A program made the translations under genes and the position numbers. From Antrihabitans stalactiti (GTDB lineage Bacteria > Actinomycetota > Actinomycetes > Mycobacteriales > Mycobacteriaceae), in assembly GCF_012932915.1 (NCBI RefSeq), contig NZ_VCQU01000008.1:62001-126000 (forward strand): a stretch of 64,000 bases of DNA, written 5' to 3'. Positions 7,398-14,227 of the stretch are shown here, one piece after another. The notes beneath the pieces are model-generated. The model saw only the letters and a list, made by a program, of their open reading frames with translations, searched no databases and was not told the DNA's origin. Numbering within the stretch: position 1 is the stretch's first letter; every line of letters starts with the position of its first letter.

Positions 7398-7599
7398 AAG
7401 TGACGTTCCGCCAGCGGATATCGATATCAGGGTGATGGTTGGCAGCCTCGGCTTCGACTGCGACGCGACCCACGAATTCGATAGCTTCGGGGAAGGTCGG
7501 ACGGGCGAAGGTCTGCGTCAATGTGTCGCCGACCTTGGTCCAGCCGGACAGTTCGGTCAAGGCATCGGCGAGCTCGGCATCGGACAACAATGTGGCCAT
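7315..7599 (-). CDS. phhB: Pterin-4a-carbinolamine dehydratase
   Basis: A 94-residue protein covering the full length of the PCD/DCoH family. The signature is [20 protein letters not shown]: the adjacent His pair and the later His are the catalytic residues that dehydrate 4a-hydroxytetrahydropterin. The N-terminal half has the usual [13 protein letters not shown] and [16 protein letters not shown] arrangement. Homologous to Rv1159A, which occupies the same place between pimE and mutT2. No pterin-dependent hydroxylase is visible nearby, so the biological partner is unknown. Start ATG 7599 lies only 16 bp from the divergent mutT2 ATG, leaving no room for two conventional promoters with leaders. 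Confidence 0.92.
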   Translation of the reverse strand: [94 protein letters not shown]

Positions 7600-7615
7600 A
7601 CCTCATGATGGTGCC

Positions 7616-8011
7616 ATGCAATTCGAGCCGCTGGAGGTAGTTGCCGCCGCGGTCATTTCGAACGGTCGACTTCTCCTTGCCCAACGCACTCGACCAGCCG
7701 AATTCGCAGGCATGTGGGAGCTGCCGGGCGGGAAAGTCGAGGCAGGGGAGAGCCCAGCGGACGCGGTCCGTCGGGAGTTGGCCGAAGAACTGGGCGTCGT
7801 GGCCGTTGCGGGAGCGCGGATCGGCGTCGATGTGCCGTTGCCGCGCGGTCTGGTGTTGCGCGCATATCGCACAGCTATCGAATCGGGTATTCCGCAGGCG
7901 CTCGATCACTCCGCACTGCAGTGGGTATCGGCCGAGGAATTGGCCGCCGTCGACCTGGTCCCCAACGATCGAATCTGGCTCGACGACCTCAAAGCCGCCC
8001 TGGCGGTTTAG
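7616..8011 (+). CDS. mutT2: MutT2-like Nudix (deoxy)nucleotide pyrophosphohydrolase
   Basis: A 131-residue Nudix hydrolase that sanitises nucleotide pools by hydrolysing oxidised or 5-methyl dCTP-type nucleotides. The Nudix box G-x5-E-x7-REUxEExGU is visible as GKVEAGESPADAVRRELAEE followed by LGV. The N-terminus MQFEPLEVVAAAVISNGRLL and AQRTRPAEFAGMWELPGG are typical of MutT2/CTP-type pyrophosphohydrolases. The ATG at 7616 is chosen because longer in-frame versions run antisense through phhB and are not conserved in character. Matches Rv1160 in family and neighbourhood. The stop overlaps that of the convergent small Cys-rich gene. Confidence 0.9.
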   Translation: MQFEPLEVVAAAVISNGRLLLAQRTRPAEFAGMWELPGGKVEAGESPADAVRRELAEELGVVAVAGARIGVDVPLPRGLVLRAYRTAIESGIPQALDHSALQWVSAEELAAVDLVPNDRIWLDDLKAALAV

Positions 8012-8178
8012 GCGGCGCGAGCGCGCTTGAGGGCTTTCTGGAGGTGTTTACCCGAGAGGCCTTCGTTCTCTGCCTTCTTCATTCGCATGATCACGACAGG
8101 GCATTTCAGGCACCGAGTCTTGCTCCGGCAACACTTCTTTTTCGGCTTGAGACTCGATACTTTCTTGGCCTTGACCAC
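8008..8178 (-). CDS. Small Cys/Lys-rich actinobacterial protein
   Basis: A 56-residue basic protein: VKAKKVSSLKPKKKCCRSK, then TRCLKCPVVIMRMKKAE and a Lys/Arg-rich C-terminus. The four Cys residues in CC-x5-C-x2-C spacing followed by PVV could bind a metal. Similar short proteins with the KPKKKCC...CPVV pattern are, to my knowledge, widespread in actinobacteria without a known function. The GTG at 8178 is preferred over the farther start at 8253, because the segment between them is not protein-like and because TAGGCT lies seven bases upstream of this GTG, the layout of a leaderless transcript. Confidence 0.75.
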   Translation of the reverse strand: MVKAKKVSSLKPKKKCCRSKTRCLKCPVVIMRMKKAENEGLSGKHLQKALKRARAA

Positions 8179-8185
8179 GTGAGTA

Positions 8186-8191
8186 AGCCTA
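8186..8191 (-). promoter_or_regulatory. Candidate -10 element for a leaderless transcript
   Basis: TAGGCT on the minus strand, followed by seven bases and then the GTG at 8178. Such TANNNT hexamers just before a start codon are common in Mycobacterium and relatives, where transcription begins at the first base of the start codon. No ribosome binding site is present. Confidence 0.5.
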
Positions 8192-8366
8192 CCCTCAGTC
8201 AGCGGCTTGACGTTACTTCGGTGTGGGACCGGTAGGCTGTCACCTGGCCGCATTGCGCAAACCTGCGCAAATCACGCATCCAGAGGTACTCGATCTGCGC
8301 CGCGGCCGCCAAGAGTTCGTGCGAGTTTCGCTCTCGCGCGGGCGCACCAGCTCAGGAGATCACAGC

Positions 8367-10262
8367 GTGTCGAGTACTACTTCATTCCGCAACGTTGCCA
8401 TCGTGGCGCACGTCGACCACGGCAAGACGACCCTCGTCGACGCGATGCTTCGCCAGTCCGGCGCATTCGCCGAACGTGCGACGCTCGTCGACCGGGTCAT
8501 GGACTCTGGTGACCTCGAGCGCGAGAAGGGCATCACCATTCTCGCGAAGAACACAGCGGTGCACCGGCACCACGAAGACGGCTCGGTCACCGTCATCAAT
8601 GTCATCGACACCCCTGGCCACGCGGACTTCGGTGGCGAGGTCGAGCGCGGACTGTCCATGGTCGACGGTGTCGTGCTGCTGGTCGACGCATCCGAGGGCC
8701 CATTGCCGCAGACGCGTTTCGTGCTGCGCAAGGCACTCGCCGCGTCGCTTCCGGTGATCCTGCTCGTCAACAAGACGGACCGCCCCGACGCGCGTATCGA
8801 AGAGGTCGTCGAGGAGAGTCACGACCTGTTGCTCGACCTCGCGTCAGACCTGGACGACGAAGCCGCCGAAGCTGCCGAGCTCGCGCTGGACCTGCCGGTC
8901 CTGTACGCGTCCGGCCGCGAGGGCAAGGCATCGAAGGAGCGCCCCGAAAACGGGCACGCACCCGACGCCGAGAACCTGGACGCTCTGTTCGACGTTCTGC
9001 TCAGCTACATCCCGGCACCGACGGGCGATCCCGAAGCGCCGCTGCAGGCACACGTGACCAACCTGGACGCCTCGGCGTTCCTCGGTCGGCTCGCCTTGGT
9101 GCGTATCTACAGCGGCAGGCTGCGCAAGGGTCAGACGGTCGCCTGGATGCACGGCGACGGCATCAAGCAGATCAAGATCACCGAGCTTCTCGCGACCGAA
9201 GGCGTCGAGCGCCATCCGGCCGAGGAAGGTGTCGCGGGCGACATCGTCGCGATTGCAGGCATCCCCGACATCATGATCGGCGACACCCTTGCCGATCCGG
9301 AGAACCCGGTCGCACTCAAGCGCATCACCGTCGACGAGCCGGCCATCTCGGTCACCATCGGTATCAACACGTCTCCGCTCGCAGGTCGCAACGGCGGCAA
9401 GAAGCTGACGGCCCGTTTGGTGAAGGCGCGATTGGATTCCGAGCTCATCGGCAACGTCTCGCTCAAGGTTCTCCCGACCGAACGCCCGGATACCTGGGAG
9501 GTTCAGGGTCGAGGCGAGCTCGCGCTGGCAATCCTGGTCGAGCAGATGCGCCGCGAGGGCTTCGAGCTGACCGTCGGCAAGCCGCAGGTGGTCACCCGGA
9601 CCGTTGACGGCAAGCTCCACGAGCCGTACGAAGAGCTCATCGTCGACGTCCCCGAGGAGCATCTCGGCGGAATCACGCAGTTGCTCGCTGCGCGCAAGGG
9701 CAAGATGGTGCAGATGACCAACCACGGATCCGGTTGGGTCCGAATGGAATTCATCGTTCCCTCCCGTGGTCTGATCGGCTTCCGGACCGACTTCCTCACC
9801 GATACTCGCGGCACCGGCATCATGAACGCCGTGTTCCACGGGTACGCGCCGTGGGCAGGCGAGATCCGTGCTCGGCACACCGGTTCGCTCGTGTCCGACC
9901 GGGCGGGCTCGGTGACGCCGTACGCGATGACTCAGTTGGCAGACCGTGGAACCTTCTTCGTTGAGCCAGGTGCGGCCACCTACGAGGGCATGGTTGTGGG
10001 CATCAACCCGCGCCAGGAGGATCTCGACATCAACGTGACTCGTGAGAAGAAGCTCACGAACATGCGGCAGTCGTCGGCCGACATCGTCGAGACCCTCGCG
10101 ACACCGATCAAGCTCGACCTCGAAGGCGCGATGGAGTTCTGCGCACAGGACGAGTGCGTCGAGGTCGGTCCTGACGCGATTCGCGTGCGTAAGGTCAATC
10201 TCAACGCAACAGAGCGCGCCCGTGAACTGTCCCGAAGCAAGGCTCGCGATAAGGTGCGCTGA
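8367..10262 (+). CDS. typA: Translational GTPase TypA/BipA
   Basis: A 631-residue ribosome-associated GTPase of the EF-G family, involved in ribosome assembly and stress adaptation. The G domain has all motifs: AHVDHGKTT (P-loop, K20), the EKGITI switch I segment, DTPGHADF (D81) and NKTD (N135). Domain II, the EF-G-like domain III/V region and the BipA-specific C-terminal domain follow, with conserved stretches such as PSRGLIGFRTDFLTDTRGTG, NHGSGW and TNMRQSSAD. GTG 8367 has AGGAG eight bases upstream; longer in-frame starts up to 8223 are not protein-like. A TTGACG (8207) and TAGGCT (8233) pair is a weak promoter candidate because the spacing is 20 bases. Order typA-lpqW-mshB matches Rv1165, Rv1166 and Rv1170. 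Confidence 0.97.
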   Translation: MSSTTSFRNVAIVAHVDHGKTTLVDAMLRQSGAFAERATLVDRVMDSGDLEREKGITILAKNTAVHRHHEDGSVTVINVIDTPGHADFGGEVERGLSMVDGVVLLVDASEGPLPQTRFVLRKALAASLPVILLVNKTDRPDARIEEVVEESHDLLLDLASDLDDEAAEAAELALDLPVLYASGREGKASKERPENGHAPDAENLDALFDVLLSYIPAPTGDPEAPLQAHVTNLDASAFLGRLALVRIYSGRLRKGQTVAWMHGDGIKQIKITELLATEGVERHPAEEGVAGDIVAIAGIPDIMIGDTLADPENPVALKRITVDEPAISVTIGINTSPLAGRNGGKKLTARLVKARLDSELIGNVSLKVLPTERPDTWEVQGRGELALAILVEQMRREGFELTVGKPQVVTRTVDGKLHEPYEELIVDVPEEHLGGITQLLAARKGKMVQMTNHGSGWVRMEFIVPSRGLIGFRTDFLTDTRGTGIMNAVFHGYAPWAGEIRARHTGSLVSDRAGSVTPYAMTQLADRGTFFVEPGAATYEGMVVGINPRQEDLDINVTREKKLTNMRQSSADIVETLATPIKLDLEGAMEFCAQDECVEVGPDAIRVRKVNLNATERARELSRSKARDKVR

Positions 10263-10296
10263 CTCGAGCCGAGTCTGGGGTAGAGGAGGAGTGCGG

Positions 10297-12093
10297 GTGC
10301 GAGGTGCGCTGAGTCGTCGCGCGTTGACGGCGTGTGCGGCTGCGTCCGCTCTGTTCCTCGCTGGTTGCACGGCTGATCCACCCCCGCCGATCGAGAGCAC
10401 CGACAGCCCGAACAGTCCGACGGCGGTGCCGACCAAGAACACTGTCGTGGTCGCGATCGACGACATCGGCAACGGATTCAATCCGCATTTGCTTGCCGAT
10501 CAGTCGCCGACCAACTCGGCGGTGGCGTCGCTCGTGTTGCCTAGTCCGTTCCGTCCAACGCGGACTGCAGACGGCAAGGGAACCGACTGGCTGCTCGATC
10601 GCACAGTCATGGACTCGGCGGATGTGACCACGCCGGACCCGTTGACTATCGTCTACAAGATCCGCGACGAAGCTCAGTGGTCCGACGGAGCTCCGATCGC
10701 TGCCGAGGACTTTCGCTACCTGTGGCAGCAGATGATCAAGGAACCGGGCGCCGTCGACCCCGCCGGCTACCGGTTGATCAAAGACGTGGGTTCATCGGGC
10801 GGTGGCAAGACGGTGACCGTCACGATGACGGCCCCCTATCCCGCATGGCGCGAGTTGTTTTCCAACCTGCTGCCGTCGCATCTGATCAAGGATTCGCCCG
10901 GCGGTTTCGAGCAAGGAATGGCCGAGAACATTCCGGTGTCGGGTGGGCACTTTCACATCAAGCAGATCGACCGCGGTCGCGACGAGATCCTGCTCGAGCG
11001 CAACGACCGTTACTGGGATGCGCCCGCCAAGCCGGACCAGATTCTGCTTCGTCGGGCGGGAACGTCTGCGCAGCTTGCGGATTCGATTCGGTCCGGCGAT
11101 GCGCAGGTCGCGGTCGTGCATGGTGGCGACGCTGCAGCCGCTCAGCTCGCCGCCATCCCGTCGGTCCGCACGGCGAAGCAGTTCCAGCCTCGCGTACTAC
11201 AGCTCACGCTGAACGCTCGCACCACAGCATTGGCAGACGTTCGGGTGCGCAGTGGAGTGCTCGCGTTGATCGACCCCGAATTGCTTGCCGCTGTCGGGTC
11301 CGGGAGTGGGTCTGCGGTGGAACCGGCTCGTGCCCAAGTGCTTTCACCCTCCGATCCCGGCTACGTGCCGACCGCGCCGGAACGCCTCAAGTCCGACCAG
11401 GCGTACGCGCGCCTGGCCGAGGCCGGTTATGTACGGACCGCCACCACCACGACCGTTGCGCCGCCGACGACGTCAGGCCCTGCGCCCACTGCTACACCGA
11501 ATCCGATGCCCGGCGCCCTCATGAAAGATGGCAAGCCGCTGGCGATTCGGATCGGCACGGCGGAGGAAGACGAGACCGCGGGAGCGGTCGCGAGCACGGT
11601 CGTCGATCAGCTTCGGGTGGCCGGAATCGAGGCTTCGGTGGTGAAGCTGGCTCCTGAAGAGTTGTACGGCACGGCGCTCGTGGACCGTCAGATCGACGCC
11701 ATCGTCGGCTGGGTTCGCGCGGGGTCTGATCGCGCGACTGCGCTCGCGTCGCGGTTCAGCTGCCCGTTGACACCGACCGTGACGACGGGTGGGCCGACGA
11801 CGCCGCCGTTGGACGGAAACATCGACGCAACAGCGCCGAGTAACTTGTCCGGCGTCTGCGACCCGAGTCTGCAGGCCACGATCGACGCTGCGCTGCGCGG
11901 TACGACGGACTTCACGCAGGTACTCGCCCAAGCCGAACCGAAACTGTGGGAGCTCTCGGCAGTGCTTCCCGTCTTGCAAGACCTGACCATCGATGCCGCG
12001 GCCGGCGACGAGGTCGAGGGAGTGTCGCTCGACGGCGCAATTCAGTCGGGCGTGTTCGGCGACGCGGCAGGGTGGACGAGGAAGCCTCGGTGA
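10297..12093 (+). CDS. lpqW: Lipoprotein LpqW, PIM/lipomannan pathway regulator
   Basis: A 598-residue lipoprotein with a family 5 solute-binding fold. The signal peptide ends in LFLAGC, a good lipobox with the Cys as lipidation site. The mature part has SBP_bac_5 features: NGFNPHLLADQS, TDWLLDRT, WSDGAPIAAEDFRYLW, AELFSNLLPSH-like and ILLERNDRYWD segments. A Thr/Pro-rich insert (TTTTVAPPTTSGPAPTATP) splits the second half. In mycobacteria LpqW does not serve transport but steers AcPIM4 between PimE-made polar PIMs and lipomannan/LAM; the presence of pimE 3 kb away fits. GTG 10297 is chosen over GTG 10291 because GAGGAGG ends seven bases before it. The stop overlaps the mshB start (GTGA), showing translational coupling. 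Confidence 0.9.
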   Translation: MRGALSRRALTACAAASALFLAGCTADPPPPIESTDSPNSPTAVPTKNTVVVAIDDIGNGFNPHLLADQSPTNSAVASLVLPSPFRPTRTADGKGTDWLLDRTVMDSADVTTPDPLTIVYKIRDEAQWSDGAPIAAEDFRYLWQQMIKEPGAVDPAGYRLIKDVGSSGGGKTVTVTMTAPYPAWRELFSNLLPSHLIKDSPGGFEQGMAENIPVSGGHFHIKQIDRGRDEILLERNDRYWDAPAKPDQILLRRAGTSAQLADSIRSGDAQVAVVHGGDAAAAQLAAIPSVRTAKQFQPRVLQLTLNARTTALADVRVRSGVLALIDPELLAAVGSGSGSAVEPARAQVLSPSDPGYVPTAPERLKSDQAYARLAEAGYVRTATTTTVAPPTTSGPAPTATPNPMPGALMKDGKPLAIRIGTAEEDETAGAVASTVVDQLRVAGIEASVVKLAPEELYGTALVDRQIDAIVGWVRAGSDRATALASRFSCPLTPTVTTGGPTTPPLDGNIDATAPSNLSGVCDPSLQATIDAALRGTTDFTQVLAQAEPKLWELSAVLPVLQDLTIDAAAGDEVEGVSLDGAIQSGVFGDAAGWTRKPR

Positions 12094-12944
12094 GCGACGC
12101 GCCTACCAGGTCGCTCCTGCTCGTCCACGCACATCCCGACGACGAATCCATCACCACCGGCGGAACGATTGCCCACTACGTCCGCGAGGGCGTCGAGGTC
12201 ACGGTGTTGACCTGCTTGCTCGGTGAGGAAGGCGAGGTCATCGGTCCGGAGTGGGCGGAGTTGGTCGCCGACCGCGCCGACCAGCTCGGCGGCTATCGAA
12301 TCAAGGAACTGTCGACGGCGCTGCACGAACTCGGCGTCGCAGGTCCGCGCTTTCTCGTCGCACCGGGGCGGTGGCGCGATTCCGGAATGGCAGGCACCCC
12401 CGCGGCGGCGAATCCGCGCGCGTTCGTCAACGCCGATCCCGCCGAAGCCATTGCCGGGATTCTGGCGGTGATTCGGTCCGTGCGGCCGCAGGTCGTCGTC
12501 TGTTACGACGAGGTCGGCGGCTACGGCCATCCCGATCACATTCAGGTCCATCGCTTCACGACTGCCGCGGTCGAGGCAGCGGGACCTGACGCTCCGGCGA
12601 AGCTGTACTGGACCGTCACCGACCACGACGCTCTGAACGCTGGACTTGCTCGGATCGGTGCTGTGCCGCACGGTTGGCGAAGGCCCGCGCAGGGTGAATT
12701 GCCCACGTTCCCATCGGAATCCGTGACGACGGTGCTCGATGTTTCCGGGGTTATGGATGCGAAGTTGGCGGCACTGCGGGCTCACGCGACGCAGGTGACG
12801 GTCGCGCCGTCAGGCGCCGAGTTCGCGCTGTCCAACAACATCGCTCAGCCGGTCCTTGCCGAGGAGCATTACGTCCTCGCTCGCGGACAGCTCGGCCCTG
12901 TGGGCGACGACGGCCTCGAACACGATCTGTTTGCCGGACTGTAA
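12090..12944 (+). CDS. mshB: Mycothiol biosynthesis deacetylase MshB
   Basis: A 284-residue zinc hydrolase of the LmbE/PIG-L family. MshB removes the acetyl group from GlcNAc-inositol in the second step of mycothiol synthesis. HAHPDDES supplies two zinc ligands (H15, D18) and the general base Asp; the third ligand is H150 in GHPDHIQVH. VTVLTCLLGEEGEVIG and QVVVCYDEVGGYGHPD are characteristic of MshB rather than of the related Mca. GTG 12090 overlaps the lpqW TGA by four bases and has GAGGAAG six bases upstream. Followed after 38 bases by a 52-residue ORF and the Rv1171-like gene, the same context as Rv1170. Confidence 0.95.
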   Translation: MSDAPTRSLLLVHAHPDDESITTGGTIAHYVREGVEVTVLTCLLGEEGEVIGPEWAELVADRADQLGGYRIKELSTALHELGVAGPRFLVAPGRWRDSGMAGTPAAANPRAFVNADPAEAIAGILAVIRSVRPQVVVCYDEVGGYGHPDHIQVHRFTTAAVEAAGPDAPAKLYWTVTDHDALNAGLARIGAVPHGWRRPAQGELPTFPSESVTTVLDVSGVMDAKLAALRAHATQVTVAPSGAEFALSNNIAQPVLAEEHYVLARGQLGPVGDDGLEHDLFAGL

Positions 12945-12982
12945 GGCATAGACTCGACAAGGTCCGCGACGGAAGGAACGCG

Positions 12983-13141
12983 ATGTACAACTGGGATCTA
13001 CAAAACGCGATCGCGGCTTTTGTCGACAGTCTTCGGCCGACGGGCGACCTTCAGCACGAGCTCTACACGAACGGGTTGTACGCATTCGTCGATCTGCAGA
13101 GTCATTTGCTGACCCTGCTGGGCTACCCGCCCGTGCCGTGA
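12983..13141 (+). CDS. Short 52-residue ORF between mshB and the Rv1171-like gene
   Basis: An ATG with GGAAGGA upstream opens a frame of 52 codons: MYNWDLQNAIAAFVDSLRPT, then a GDLQHELYTNGLYAFVDLQS segment, and a Leu-rich end closing with YPPVP. It has no signal peptide; Phe, Leu and Tyr spaced along predicted helices suggest a small partner protein, perhaps peripheral to the membrane. It fills the gap between mshB and the membrane protein gene and its TGA overlaps the GTG of the latter by four bases, which is strong evidence that it is translated. I do not recognise the family. Confidence 0.7.
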   Translation: MYNWDLQNAIAAFVDSLRPTGDLQHELYTNGLYAFVDLQSHLLTLLGYPPVP

Positions 13142-13521
13142 TCGACCGCGCTCCGATCGAACGTTATTTGCCGAAAGTCATTCTCGCGCTGCTGATCGTC
13201 GACGGCTTCGTCACGCTCGTGCTCGAGGCGCTCTACCTTCCGACCTACCTCGGCGCGACCGCGTTTCCGATCAGCGCCGTCGTCGCGGGGTTCGTCAACG
13301 TCGGTCTCCTGCTCCTTGCGCGCACGGTCACCGACAATCACATGCTCATCGGCGCACCGCTGGCCATGTGGTTGATCGGCTTCGTCGCCGCCGTGTCGAG
13401 CGGTCCGGGCGGGGATATCGTCCTCACCCTGGACTGGCCGACCTTGCTGCTCTTCGTGCTCGGCGTCTTCCCTGCCGCCGCACTGCTCTACCGGTATTCG
13501 CAGCCGCCCGTTCGCGCGTGA
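13138..13521 (+). CDS. Rv1171-like four-helix membrane protein
   Basis: A 127-residue integral membrane protein with four hydrophobic segments: VILALLIVDGFVTLVLEALY, then FPISAVVAGFVNVGLLLLA, a MLIGAPLAMWLIGFVAAVSS segment and PTLLLFVLGVFPAAALLY. It occupies the place of Rv1171 downstream of mshB in M. tuberculosis, which is also a small conserved membrane protein. Function unknown. GTG 13138 overlaps the stop of the 52-residue ORF, so both would be translated together. It ends four bases before the convergent udgB stop. Confidence 0.8.
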   Translation: MIDRAPIERYLPKVILALLIVDGFVTLVLEALYLPTYLGATAFPISAVVAGFVNVGLLLLARTVTDNHMLIGAPLAMWLIGFVAAVSSGPGGDIVLTLDWPTLLLFVLGVFPAAALLYRYSQPPVRA

Positions 13522-13525
13522 AGGT

Positions 13526-14227
13526 TCACAGCGATGCGGCAGCGGCGGCGTCGCGCAGCACCTGCTCGATCATCGCAGGGGTGAGTCGGCCGGTGAAAGT
13601 GTTCTGTTGGCTGACGTGGTAGCTGCCGAACAAGTGCAAAGGCGCAGCGCCACCGGCAAGTTCGATGTGCGCGCCGTGCCCGAACTTGGGTCTCGGCTTG
13701 GGGATTTCCCAGCCTGCGTCGGCGAGGCAAGGGAGTAGCGCCTGCCAGCCGAAGGCGCCGAGCACCACGACCGATCGCAGCGTCGGTGCGAGCAAACGCA
13801 ATTCCGCGTCGAGCCAGGTCCGGCAGTTGTCTCGCTCGTCGGGTGTGGGCTTGTTGTCGGGCGGAGCGCAGTGGACGGGTGCGGTGATCCTGACGCCGCG
13901 GAGTCGAAGGCCGTCGTCGATGTGGGTCGCGGTCGGTTGATTCGCCAGACCAACGGCATACAAAGCGGCGTAGAGGACGTCGCCGCTGCGGTCGCCGGTG
14001 AACATCCGTCCGGTGCGGTTCGCTCCGTGCGCGGCGGGCGCCAGCCCGACGATCAACAGTCGTGCGTCGGACGGTCCGAAGCCGGGAACTGCTCGACCCC
14101 AATAGGTTTCGTCACGAAATGCGGCGCGTTTCTCGGCCGCGACCCGCTCGCGCCACTCGACCAAACGCGGGCATGCCCGGCAGTCGGCGACCGCAGCATC
14201 GAGTTCGGCGATCGTTCGGGGTGTCAC
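13526..14227 (-). CDS. udgB: Type 5 uracil-DNA glycosylase UdgB
   Basis: A 233-residue family 5 uracil-DNA glycosylase, which excises uracil, hypoxanthine and other deaminated bases. The family motif A is clear: GLAPAAHGANRTGRMF; the C-terminal motif is GSYHVSQQNTFTGRLTP. The four Cys residues of the iron-sulfur cluster can be read in DCRACPRL near the N-terminus and in PVHCAPPDNKP...DNC. Same family as Rv1259. GTG 14227 overlaps the stop of the alpha-mannosidase gene (GTGA), so it is the second gene of that transcript although the two functions are unrelated. Confidence 0.93.
   Translation of the reverse strand: MTPRTIAELDAAVADCRACPRLVEWRERVAAEKRAAFRDETYWGRAVPGFGPSDARLLIVGLAPAAHGANRTGRMFTGDRSGDVLYAALYAVGLANQPTATHIDDGLRLRGVRITAPVHCAPPDNKPTPDERDNCRTWLDAELRLLAPTLRSVVVLGAFGWQALLPCLADAGWEIPKPRPKFGHGAHIELAGGAAPLHLFGSYHVSQQNTFTGRLTPAMIEQVLRDAAAAASL

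Noticed and set aside
6053-7435. Long plus-strand frame of 460 codons overlapping pimE
   Set aside because: It is Arg-rich, lacks family features and runs in a different frame of a clear membrane glycosyltransferase gene; it is a GC-rich shadow.
8844-10481. 545-codon minus-strand frame opposite typA and lpqW
   Set aside because: It lies fully antisense to well-supported TypA and the LpqW signal peptide; composition (His, Asp, Arg, Val) is that of an antisense shadow.
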